Position numbers and translations under genes: made by a program. A stretch of 17,466 nucleotides of DNA from an uncultured Oscillospiraceae bacterium (lineage in GTDB: Bacteria > Bacillota > Clostridia > Oscillospirales > Oscillospiraceae). Positions 7,156-13,349 of the stretch are shown in pieces. Positions within the stretch are counted from its first letter, which is position 1; every line of letters begins with the position of its first letter. The stretch is from the NCBI GenBank assembly GCA_934565425.1, contig CAKTHW010000031.1, positions 1-17,466 on the forward strand. The letters run 5' to 3'. Below the pieces are notes generated by a model. That model had not been told where the DNA came from and searched no databases. It saw only the letters and a list, made by a program, of their open reading frames with translations.

Positions 7156-8050
7156 GATACCGTCCCTTCCGGCAGCACACACTCCGCAGCCCCGTCCGGT
7201 GCAGCCCCAGCAGCGCGTCCATCTCCTGAGCGGCGTTCTCATAGGGGCTGTTGTTGTGGTGGACCAGGATGTAATCCACCTCTTTGACCTGACCAGCTGC
7301 CGCCTGACAGAAGGCGCGCACCGGTGCGGCCAGCGCAAAGACCCAGATGGGGGAACAGATGGTCACATGGTTGTAAGCGGTTAGGTCAACGGAGATGGGC
7401 TCGATGGGCATGGCCCAGTGGTGCATCCCATACCGACCACACCACCAGAACCCCAACGTCCCCTGGGTGCGCTCCGTGGAGCGGATCTCATACAGCTCAG
7501 CCCCCGTGCGATTGGCCTCTTCTAAAGCTAACTTTTTCCCATAGCCCATCCGGGAGAAGTAGACCACCAGCCGACGCGGGTTGCTGCCCACGTTGGGATA
7601 GTCCTCCGGGCGGACGGTGAACTGCTCCTGCTGATAAAAGACCCAGGCGGCGTAACCGGTGCAGGCTTGGGCGAGGCCGAAGATGAAATAGAGGGTGGAC
7701 ATGACGTTCAGGGGGAACATATAGAATTGGATGCAGATCCACAGCATCAGCGTCACCCCGAACACACCGCCCAACATGATGCCAATCTTCTTCCGCGCCA
7801 GCAGCAGCCCAGCCGCCGTCAGGTTGGTCAGCCCATTGACGATGAGCAGGGCAAAACCGGAGAACAGGAAATCCTGAAAGACCACGTCCGCAAAGGGCAG
7901 CTTCTGGAAATAGGGCAGCATCCCGTCCATCCCCAGCAGCGACCCGTCCGGCGCAGCCAGCATACACGCCGCGCCGCCTACCGCGCCGATGCCGATGAAC
8001 AGCGCCCAAAAAATCAGCCATTTCCGAGCGGTCTCAAACCTGGATTTCAT
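7148..8050 (-). CDS. Four-helix membrane protein fused to a flavodoxin-like domain
   Basis: A 300-aa two-part protein. Residues 12-138 form about four TM helices (near 12-32, 60-80, 88-108 and 115-137). Residues about 160-290 form a flavodoxin-like domain. LVVYFSRMGYGKKLA sits where flavodoxins have the FMN-phosphate loop, and SPIWVFALAAPVRAF matches the second FMN-binding loop (typically TPVYWG-like). The phosphate loop lacks the textbook T/S-x-T-G-N-T. The start is the ATG at 8050, with GAGGTGCG upstream and one base between it and the preceding stop (TGAGATG), so the genes are coupled. A membrane-anchored FMN electron carrier is the natural reading. Its electron donor and acceptor are unknown, and it may work with the FMN reductase encoded just before it. 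Confidence 0.85.
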   Translation of the reverse strand: MKSRFETARKWLIFWALFIGIGAVGGAACMLAAPDGSLLGMDGMLPYFQKLPFADVVFQDFLFSGFALLIVNGLTNLTAAGLLLARKKIGIMLGGVFGVTLMLWICIQFYMFPLNVMSTLYFIFGLAQACTGYAAWVFYQQEQFTVRPEDYPNVGSNPRRLVVYFSRMGYGKKLALEEANRTGAELYEIRSTERTQGTLGFWWCGRYGMHHWAMPIEPISVDLTAYNHVTICSPIWVFALAAPVRAFCQAAAGQVKEVDYILVHHNNSPYENAAQEMDALLGLHRTGLRSVCCRKGRYHE

Positions 8051-8051
8051 C

Positions 8052-8768
8052 TCAGCGCACCTCTTCCTTCCACGGCTTCTTGCCGTCCAGCCAGCCCTGG
8101 TCCACCCACCACTGTCGGTCGGTGGGGTTCCAGGCGGCTGCCTCTCCAGCCTGCATTTTGCGGAACATGGCAAACATCGCCTTGCCCACCAGCGACGGCT
8201 TGGGGTGCGCTACCCGCCGTTCCAGCTGCTTGGCCAGCCGCTGTGCCGTGCGGTCAATTTTGGCCTCGGTCTTTGCGTCCAGAGCCTGCACCCCCATGGC
8301 GTGGCACACCAGCGGGAACTGATACCGTTTCGCCACTCCCATCCAGCGCAGCTGCTTGGCCAGGGACTTGGTGGTGTGGCTGGCAGGCGCGCCGGCGGAG
8401 GAGGAGACGGTCAGCCCCACCTTGGTGAACATGGCGCCATGGGGACGGTGAGTGACCCAGCGGTAGGCAAAATGATCCAGCAGCACCTTCATGGCGCCGC
8501 TCATCTCCATACAGTAGTTGGGGCTGGTGAGGACGATCAGGTCAGCCTCTTCCATGGCGGTCATGATGGGCTGCACCTTGTCCGCCTGGGGACAGTGTTC
8601 CTCGCCCTGCAAAAAGCACTGGTTGCAGCCCACGCAGCACGTTGGCCCATCGGTGGGCAGGAAAAACTCCCGGATGTCCTTTTGACCACGGATGTGGTTC
8701 AGGACGGCGTAGGTCATGTGGTAGGTCACACCCCGGTGGGATTGGCCGTGGATGACAACAATTTTCAT
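8052..8768 (-). CDS. Cys-rich NADPH-dependent FMN reductase/flavodoxin family protein
   Basis: A 238-aa soluble flavoprotein of the FMN-reductase superfamily (multimeric flavodoxin type). KIVVIHGQSHRGVTYHM is the N-terminal strand and phosphate-binding loop. LTSPNYCMEMSGAMKVLLDHF is the second FMN loop region, beginning near residue 80. A cluster C44, C45, C48, C51 and C59 (CCVGCNQC then C) resembles the compact Cys motif of iron-sulfur flavoproteins, so it may hold a cluster or redox thiols. The C-terminal about 80 residues are an extension rich in Trp and basic residues. Two adjacent ATGs (8771 and 8768) follow GAGAGGG; the second has the better spacing. It is the first gene of the six-gene operon, downstream of a promoter and a leader terminator. 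Confidence 0.9.
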   Translation of the reverse strand: MKIVVIHGQSHRGVTYHMTYAVLNHIRGQKDIREFFLPTDGPTCCVGCNQCFLQGEEHCPQADKVQPIMTAMEEADLIVLTSPNYCMEMSGAMKVLLDHFAYRWVTHRPHGAMFTKVGLTVSSSAGAPASHTTKSLAKQLRWMGVAKRYQFPLVCHAMGVQALDAKTEAKIDRTAQRLAKQLERRVAHPKPSLVGKAMFAMFRKMQAGEAAAWNPTDRQWWVDQGWLDGKKPWKEEVR

Positions 8769-8791
8769 CATTGATCCCTCTCTTTCCAATG

Positions 8792-8840
8792 AAAAAAAGA
8801 CGCAATCCGAGGATCGCTCCTGTCGATCCCCACTGCGTCT
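8792..8840 (-). terminator. Leader terminator (putative attenuator) of the flavoprotein/ABC operon
   Basis: On the minus strand AGACGCA (8834-8840) pairs with TGCGTCT (8798-8804). Inside it GGGGATCG pairs with CGATCCTC (one G-U). A run of seven T follows (8792-8798). It lies between the consensus promoter (8872-8900) and the first start codon (8768), so it can only control entry into this operon. A second AGACGC copy directly upstream (8843-8848) could compete for the same 3' arm. No leader peptide with start codon and ribosome site was found. Confidence 0.75.
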
Positions 8841-8871
8841 GCGCGTCTGGCACGGAATACTTCTGTAAGGT

Positions 8872-8900
8872 ATTATACTGTGCCCGGAGCAGGACGTCAA
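8872..8900 (-). promoter_or_regulatory. Promoter of the flavoprotein/ABC/two-component operon
   Basis: On the minus strand TTGACG (8895-8900) and TATAAT (8872-8877) are 17 nt apart, close to the sigma-A consensus. The predicted leader is about 95 nt and contains the terminator hairpin. Confidence 0.85.
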
Positions 8901-8955
8901 CTGGGGGAGCGGGGAAATAAAGTGCCGGGAATGTTCCAGAAACATCCAAAAATCA

Positions 8956-8984
8956 TTGCTTTACCGGGGAAAAGCGGCTATAAT
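8956..8984 (+). promoter_or_regulatory. Promoter of the purine salvage operon
   Basis: TTGCTT (8956-8961) and TATAAT (8979-8984) are 17 nt apart. Transcription would start near 8991, just before the riboswitch P1 stem. It is divergent from the promoter at 8872-8900. Confidence 0.85.
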
Positions 8985-8995
8985 AGCACTATTGT

Positions 8996-9062
8996 TCCAT
9001 TATAGTCCGGACGATATGGGTCCGGAGTCTCTACCGGAAACCGTTATTTTCCGACTAATGGA
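8996..9062 (+). promoter_or_regulatory. Purine riboswitch aptamer, guanine class
   Basis: All three helices of the purine aptamer can be drawn. P1 is TCCATTA (8996-9002) with TAATGGA (9056-9062). P2 is TCCGGAC/GTCCGGA around the loop GATATGG. P3 is CGGAAA/TTTCCG around the loop CCGTTAT. The L2 and L3 loops and the J2/3 segment CTCTACC match the conserved core. The specificity base in GACTA is C (9055, equivalent to C74), which pairs with guanine, hypoxanthine or xanthine; adenine sensors have T there. It controls the permease and phosphoribosyltransferase genes that follow. Confidence 0.95.
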
Positions 9063-9116
9063 GGGTCACGGGGGCGCAGTCTGCGTACCCCGCTTGTGGC
9101 GTTTCGATCTCGGAAA

Positions 9117-9151
9117 GCGGCGGGCTGTCTTGCGCAGTTGGCCGCCTTTTT
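9117..9151 (+). terminator. Riboswitch expression-platform terminator
   Basis: GGCGG (9119-9123) pairs with CCGCC (9142-9146), with an inner GCTG/CAGT helix and a small bulge, followed by five T (9147-9151). It lies 55 nt after the aptamer and 57 nt before the permease start. Purine riboswitches of this kind normally terminate when ligand is bound. The antiterminator was not resolved; the hairpin-prone segment 9070-9095 is a candidate. Confidence 0.75.
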
Positions 9152-9207
9152 GCGTTTGTCCGGTGGGGCAGGGGACAAAAAACGAAAAGAGAAGAAAGGG
9201 AAGAAAC

Positions 9208-10278
9208 ATGAATCAGATTTTGACCGACATCATGGCAGTCATCGGCGTGGTGCTCAACGGCTTGCCCCAGGGCTTGCTGGCACTGACCTTCGGCTTCGCC
9301 TCCATCCCCACCGCCCTGGCCTTCTTCGTCGGCGCCATCGGCAACACCGTCACCCAGAGCGTGGCACCCATCTCCTTCCAGGCCGAGACCATCACTTACG
9401 CCGGCACCGCAGGCAAGAACCGCTCCGAGTGCTGCACCATGGTCTTCTTCGGCGCCCTCCTCATGACCATCATCGGCTGCTGCGGTATGCTCACCAAGAT
9501 CGTGGACTTCATCGGCGCAGACATCGCCAACGGCATGATGGCCGGCGTCGGCATCATGCTGGCCTCCACCGCCATCGACATGGCCAAGAAGGAAAAGGTC
9601 GCCGGCGGCGTCTCCCTGGCTGTGGCGCTGATCACCTACGTCCTCACCAGCCAGAGCAGCAACACCCTGGTCTACACCATCCTGGCCTCCGTCGTGGCCT
9701 CCTGTGTCGTCACCATGATCTATGGCAAGATCTCCAAGAAGGAACAGGAAGCCATCGTGGTGGTGGACGACAAGTTCAAGCGTCAGAAGTTCACCATCAA
9801 CAGCCGCGTCATCATGGGCGCCCTGGGCATGGTCTGCCTGAACATCGGCTCCAACATCTCCTTCGGCGCCATCACCGCCTCCATGGCACCCAACGCCAAT
9901 TTCAACGTGGATAACCTCACCGTCATCTCCTCCGTGGCCGACATGGCCTCCTCCTTCTTCGGCGGCGCGCCCGTCGAGTCCATCATCTCCGCCACCGCTG
10001 CCGCTCCCCATGCGGTCTGGTGCGGCGTGGCCATGATGCTGGTCATCGGCGTCCTGCTCCTGGCCGGTATCCTGCCCAAGATCAGCAAGTTCGTCCCGCC
10101 CGCATCCATCGCCGGCTTCCTCTTCGTCCTGGGTGTCTTCAAGACCGTCGCCCTGGACGCCCCCGCAGCCCTGGCCACTGCCCCTGCAGTCGGCGGCATC
10201 ACCATGGTGGCCACCGCCATCACCAACCCCTTCATCGGCATGATCGCTGGCCTCATCGCCAAGTTCATCGGCCTCTGA
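9208..10278 (+). CDS. NCS2-like purine permease
   Basis: Polytopic membrane protein of 356 aa, almost wholly hydrophobic, with a single charged cytoplasmic stretch near 173-200 (KISKKEQEA to KRQKF). The segment IANGMMAGVGIMLAS (106-120) matches the conserved Gly-rich segment of NCS2 transporters. SVADMASSFFGGAPVESIIS (242-261) resembles their second signature, with the acidic/Ser region of AzgA-type carriers. It is shorter than the usual 430 or so residues. The ATG at 9208 was chosen because it follows AAAGGGAAG; the open frame upstream runs through the riboswitch and is not coding. A guanine-class riboswitch precedes it and a phosphoribosyltransferase gene follows after 30 nt. Uptake of guanine, hypoxanthine or xanthine is therefore the likely role. 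Confidence 0.85.
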   Translation: MNQILTDIMAVIGVVLNGLPQGLLALTFGFASIPTALAFFVGAIGNTVTQSVAPISFQAETITYAGTAGKNRSECCTMVFFGALLMTIIGCCGMLTKIVDFIGADIANGMMAGVGIMLASTAIDMAKKEKVAGGVSLAVALITYVLTSQSSNTLVYTILASVVASCVVTMIYGKISKKEQEAIVVVDDKFKRQKFTINSRVIMGALGMVCLNIGSNISFGAITASMAPNANFNVDNLTVISSVADMASSFFGGAPVESIISATAAAPHAVWCGVAMMLVIGVLLLAGILPKISKFVPPASIAGFLFVLGVFKTVALDAPAALATAPAVGGITMVATAITNPFIGMIAGLIAKFIGL

Positions 10279-10308
10279 TACCGCATCCCACTCAAAGGAG
10301 TCAAAGCA

Positions 10309-10878
10309 ATGGAACATTATGAGATCGAAGTCTGCGGCGTCCGCCGTCAGCTCCCCTACATCCCCATCAAAGAAGACCTGGCTTTTGCCAGCTTCGTCAT
10401 CATCAGCGACACCGAGCTCATCGCCGCCTGCGGCAAAGAGCTGGCCGACCGCATCGGTACCGTAGACGCCCTGGTCACTGCCGAAGCCAAGGGCATCGCC
10501 CTGGCCTACGAGGTCAGCCGCCAGTTGGGCTTGAAGGAGTTCATCGTCATTCGCAAGAGCGTGAAAGCCTATATGAAAGACGTGGTGGAGACCGCCGTCA
10601 ACTCCATCACCACCACCGAGACCCAGCACCTGTACCTGGACGGGGTGGAAGCGGACAAGATCCGGGGCAAGAACATCTGCCTCCTGGATGACGTCATCTC
10701 CACCGGCGAGTCCATGCAGGCCATGGAGACCCTGGTCCAGCAGGCTGGCGCCAACGTGGTCGCCCGTGCCGCTGTCCTGGCGGAAGGGGAAGCGGCAGAC
10801 CGGAAGGACATCATCTTCCTGAAGAAGCTGCCCCTGTTCCACGTGGACGAGCAGGGTCATCATACGGAGATCGAGTGA
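10309..10878 (+). CDS. Purine phosphoribosyltransferase (Apt/Xpt-like)
   Basis: A 189-aa type I phosphoribosyltransferase that would join a purine base to PRPP, giving the nucleotide and pyrophosphate. The PRPP-binding motif is CLLDDVISTGES (124-135), with the paired acidic residues D127-D128. ALVTAEAKGIALAYEVS (54-70) matches the conserved strand-turn near the base site. The flexible-loop region is around FIVIRKSVKAYMKD. The overall pattern is nearer to adenine phosphoribosyltransferase than to hypoxanthine-guanine enzymes. The riboswitch, however, senses guanine-type bases, so xanthine or guanine could be the real substrate. AGGAG precedes the ATG at 10309. It is cotranscribed with the permease, which fits trapping of the imported base as its nucleotide. 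Confidence 0.9.
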   Translation: MEHYEIEVCGVRRQLPYIPIKEDLAFASFVIISDTELIAACGKELADRIGTVDALVTAEAKGIALAYEVSRQLGLKEFIVIRKSVKAYMKDVVETAVNSITTTETQHLYLDGVEADKIRGKNICLLDDVISTGESMQAMETLVQQAGANVVARAAVLAEGEAADRKDIIFLKKLPLFHVDEQGHHTEIE

Positions 10879-10895
10879 CCCATATCCTCAAAGCG

Positions 10896-10932
10896 AAAAG
10901 CCGAACCCATACCGTGGGTGCGGCTTGTTTTG
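10896..10932 (+). terminator. Terminator of the purine salvage operon
   Basis: AAGCCG (10898-10903) and CGGCTT (10921-10926) pair, extended by ACCCA/TGGGT, and are followed by GTTTTG. It lies 20 nt after the phosphoribosyltransferase stop. Confidence 0.85.
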
Positions 10933-10962
10933 ATCGTGGTTCCCTTTTCTGCTCCTTTCAAG

Positions 10963-11008
10963 TATAATGTCGGTAGAGCCTAAAACTCTACCTTAGCTTT
11001 AGAGTTTT
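10963..11008 (+). promoter_or_regulatory. Promoter and overlapping inverted-repeat operators of the MerR gene
   Basis: TATAAT (10963-10968) is a clear -10; its -35 (TTCCCT at 10940-10945) is weak. Immediately downstream are two overlapping perfect inverted repeats. One is GGTAGAG (10972-10978) with CTCTACC (10986-10992). The other is AAAACTCTA (10982-10990) with TAGAGTTTT (11000-11008). The second has the ACTCTAC/TAGAGT form seen in MerR-family operators. Binding here would probably repress the regulator's own gene. Confidence 0.6.
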
Positions 11009-11051
11009 ACAATGATTTTCCGTTGGAAATCCACCGAAAGGAGAGTCCACT

Positions 11052-11915
11052 ATGAGGAATAATCGAAGAGGGCACCTGCTGTCCATCGGCGAAATGGCAA
11101 AGACGAACCGCGTCTCCATTGCCACGCTCCGATTCTATGACCAGATGGGACTGCTGAAGCCCAGCTACCGGGATGAGGCGTCCAACTACCGCTACTACGA
11201 CATCTGCCAGACGTCGCGACTGGACATCATCCGGTATATGCGGAATCTGGGCATGAGTCTCACCGAGATACAGACGTTGCTGGAAAAGGAGGACATCATC
11301 CTCATCGAGCAAAAGCTCATCGAGAAGAACAACCAGATTCACCAGCAGATGCGGGAGCTGAAGGCCATGCACGAGGCGGTGGAGCGGACCATCCAGTCCA
11401 TCGAGCGCTACCGGAAATCCCCGGCCAGCGGAACGATTTCGTTGGAATTCATCGATCAGCGGTACATTTTGTACATTCCCTGCACGGAAAACTTCTATGA
11501 CGGCGGCGTGGTGGCCTACGAAAAAGCCGTCCGAGAGCTGCGTCGGGAGCTGATGAAACGGGACGTGCCCCAGCTGCTGTCTTACAACCTGGGGACCAGC
11601 GTGAAGCAGGAGCGGTTTGAGCAGCAGGAGATGATCGCGGATAAAATCTTCATTTTTGGGGATAAACATTTAGGGGACTATGGAGAGAACATTGAGATCG
11701 TGGAGAGTGGGATGTTCGCCTGTATCTACCTGGATGATTTCGACCAGGAGATGGAGGGGGCGAAAAGGCTGCTGAACTACTGCCGGGACAATCACTATAT
11801 TTTGAACGGCGATTATATCTGCGAGGAAATGACGGAGCTGAATCTCTTTGAGAACAAAAAGCGGAATATGTTCATGCGCCTGCAAATTCCGGTGGCATTT
11901 TCAAAAAGTAAGTGA
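11052..11915 (+). CDS. MerR-family regulator with GyrI-like effector domain
   Basis: A 287-aa transcription regulator. The winged helix (about 9-75) has LLSIGEMAKTNRVSIATLRF, followed by YDQMGLLKPS and the wing NYRYYD. A dimerisation coiled coil spans about 80-122 (IEQKLIEKNNQIHQQMRELK). The C-terminal about 160 residues resemble the GyrI-like ligand-binding domain of BmrR-type regulators, which commonly bind small cationic or aromatic compounds. The ATG at 11052 has GGAGAG upstream. The next gene, 84 nt on, has a promoter with a 19-bp spacer, the geometry that MerR proteins activate by DNA twisting. It is therefore the likely target. The inducer is not known. Confidence 0.9.
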   Translation: MRNNRRGHLLSIGEMAKTNRVSIATLRFYDQMGLLKPSYRDEASNYRYYDICQTSRLDIIRYMRNLGMSLTEIQTLLEKEDIILIEQKLIEKNNQIHQQMRELKAMHEAVERTIQSIERYRKSPASGTISLEFIDQRYILYIPCTENFYDGGVVAYEKAVRELRRELMKRDVPQLLSYNLGTSVKQERFEQQEMIADKIFIFGDKHLGDYGENIEIVESGMFACIYLDDFDQEMEGAKRLLNYCRDNHYILNGDYICEEMTELNLFENKKRNMFMRLQIPVAFSKSK

Positions 11916-11922
11916 TAAACCC

Positions 11923-11953
11923 TTGACTCTCTCCTAACATCATACCATATACT
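11923..11953 (+). promoter_or_regulatory. Promoter with 19-bp spacer before the dehydrogenase gene
   Basis: TTGACT (11923-11928) and TATACT (11948-11953) are good -35 and -10 boxes but 19 nt apart, which is too long for unaided sigma-A and typical of MerR-activated promoters. The start of the spacer (ACTCTCTCCT) resembles one half-site of the operator upstream of the merR-type gene (ACTCTACCTT). The second half-site is poor. Confidence 0.6.
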
Positions 11954-11999
11954 AAAAATATAGAAATTCTGAATACGCATTAAGAAAGGAGCTATTACT

Positions 12000-13022
12000 A
12001 TGGATAAGATCAAAATCGTGCAGTATGGTTGCGGCAAGATGAGCAAGTACACCCTGCGCTATGCCTATGAGCATGGGGCACAGATCGTCGGCGGCATCGG
12101 CCACGGTGCGTCCGTCGGTCAGGACATCGGGGATTGGGCAGAACTGGGCGTTAAGACCGGTATCCTGATCTCCGACAATGCGGAGAAGGTTCTGGACGAG
12201 TGCGATGCCGATGTGGCCATCATCACCACCCGCAGCTTCATCGGCGACATTTACGAGGCCATCGAGCAGTGCGTGACCCGCGGCATCAATGTCATCACCA
12301 CCTGCGAGGAGGCCATCTACCCCTGGACGACCTCCGCAGCCATGATCAACAAGCTGGACAAGCTGGCAAAGGAAAACGGCTGTACCATCACCGGCAGCGG
12401 TATGCAGGACATCTTCTGGATCAACATGGTGGGCGTCGTGGCAGCAGGCTGTCACAACATCACCAAGATCAAGGGCGCCTACAGCTACAACGTAGAGGAG
12501 TACGGCATTGCCCTGGCAGAGGCTCACGGCTGCGGCCTGACGCCAGAGGAATTTGAAGCGGAAATCGCACACCCCACCGACTTTGAGCCGTCCTATGCGT
12601 GGAACGCCTCTGAGGCCATCTGCAATAAGCTGGGTCTCACCATCAAGAGCATCTCCCAGAAGCACGTCCCCTGTATCCTGGACAAGGACATTTACAGCGA
12701 GACGCTGGGCAAGGAGATCAAGGCGGGCAACGCCGTGGGTATGTCGGCCGTGGTCACCATCGAGACTATGCAGGGCGTCACCATCGAGGAGGAGACCATC
12801 GGCAAGGTCTACGGCCCCGATGACGGCGATATGTGCGACTGGGAGATCTTTGGCGAACCCAAGACCGAGTTCCGCGTGGTGAAGCCCGCCACCGTTGAGC
12901 ACACCTGTGCTACGATCATCAACCGTATCCCGTCCCTGCTCCACGCTCCCGCCGGATATGTCACCTGCGACCAGCTGGAGCCGGTAGAGTATCTCACCTA
13001 CCCCATGGAGTATTACTGCTGA
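12000..13022 (+). CDS. 2,4-diaminopentanoate dehydrogenase-like NAD(P)-dependent enzyme
   Basis: A 340-aa oxidoreductase with an N-terminal dihydrodipicolinate-reductase-like Rossmann fold. The nucleotide loop reads [13 protein letters not shown] (9-21), with Ser where the last Gly of GxGxxG is usual. Then come ADVAIITT (70-77) and [15 protein letters not shown] (95-109). The C-terminal half has the length and pattern of 2,4-diaminopentanoate dehydrogenase ([13 protein letters not shown] near 132-144), the enzyme of clostridial ornithine oxidation. A strong AGGAG site precedes the ATG at 12000. None of the other ornithine-pathway genes (orr, ortAB, oraSE) is in the window, so it stands alone behind a MerR-type regulator. 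It may act on another amino acid or diamine. The family call is fairly sure; the substrate is not. Confidence 0.8.
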   Translation: MDKIKIVQYGCGKMSKYTLRYAYEHGAQIVGGIGHGASVGQDIGDWAELGVKTGILISDNAEKVLDECDADVAIITTRSFIGDIYEAIEQCVTRGINVITTCEEAIYPWTTSAAMINKLDKLAKENGCTITGSGMQDIFWINMVGVVAAGCHNITKIKGAYSYNVEEYGIALAEAHGCGLTPEEFEAEIAHPTDFEPSYAWNASEAICNKLGLTIKSISQKHVPCILDKDIYSETLGKEIKAGNAVGMSAVVTIETMQGVTIEEETIGKVYGPDDGDMCDWEIFGEPKTEFRVVKPATVEHTCATIINRIPSLLHAPAGYVTCDQLEPVEYLTYPMEYYC

Positions 13023-13057
13023 GTCAGGCACAAAGTCAAACAGAAGGCATTTATAGG

Positions 13058-13088
13058 AGAGCGTCCCACTTTTGTGGGACGCTCTTTT
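13058..13088 (+). terminator. Terminator of the dehydrogenase gene
   Basis: A perfect 12-bp stem, AGAGCGTCCCAC (13058-13069) with GTGGGACGCTCT (13074-13085), a TTTT loop and a T-rich tail. It lies 36 nt after the stop codon. Confidence 0.92.
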
Positions 13089-13099
13089 CTTGGCGCAGG

Positions 13100-13134
13100 C
13101 AAAGAAAGAACCCCCCAGCCAAAGGCTGGGGGGT
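13100..13134 (-). terminator. Terminator of the feo operon
   Basis: On the minus strand ACCCCCCAGCC and GGCTGGGGGGT (13110-13134) pair perfectly around TTT, followed by TTCTTTCTTT. It lies 12 nt after the stop of the small Cys-rich gene, back to back with the terminator of the opposing dehydrogenase gene. Confidence 0.85.
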
Positions 13135-13145
13135 GCGTGAGAATC

Positions 13146-13304
13146 TCAGGAGGGATGATGCTCTCCGCAGTTGTGGCAGTGACCGCAGTCACCGCTGCAT
13201 CCGATACCGCAGGGGGACTTTCCCGCCTTTTTCAGCTTGACCATGTACCGGATGATGGCGGCGACGATGGCCAGGAGCAGAAGGGAGATCAATACAGTAC
13301 CCAT
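13146..13304 (-). CDS. FeoB-associated Cys-rich membrane protein
   Basis: A small protein of 52 aa. One TM helix (about 3-20, LISLLLLAIVAAIIRY) is followed by a basic stretch and a Cys/His-rich tail with C32, C36, C40, C43 and C46 plus four His residues (H42, H44, H49, H50). This is the layout of the FeoB-associated Cys-rich protein family found after feoB in Clostridia. The ATG at 13304 has a perfect AAGGAGG site 8 nt upstream, and the gene is 45 nt after feoB and before the operon terminator. The tail could bind Fe(II) or a cluster at the inner membrane face and help FeoB. That role is inferred from its position and residues. Confidence 0.88.
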   Translation of the reverse strand: MGTVLISLLLLAIVAAIIRYMVKLKKAGKSPCGIGCSGDCGHCHNCGEHHPS

Positions 13305-13349
13305 AACACATCCTCCTTATGCAGGGAATTTGTAGCTCAGTGACTGTGC

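Noticed and set aside
8792..8865. T-box or known riboswitch in the leader of the flavoprotein operon
   Set aside because: The leader is too short and lacks the T-box sequence and any conserved riboswitch core; it is kept only as a terminator hairpin.
9055..10863. Open frame of 602 codons opposite the purine permease and phosphoribosyltransferase genes
   Set aside because: It is an antisense shadow caused by GC-rich third positions; its product is a Gly/Asp/His-rich low-complexity string and both sense genes have clear motifs.
10972..11013. Intrinsic terminator or attenuator before the MerR gene
   Set aside because: The stems are AT-rich and only four T follow; the symmetry fits a protein-binding operator better.
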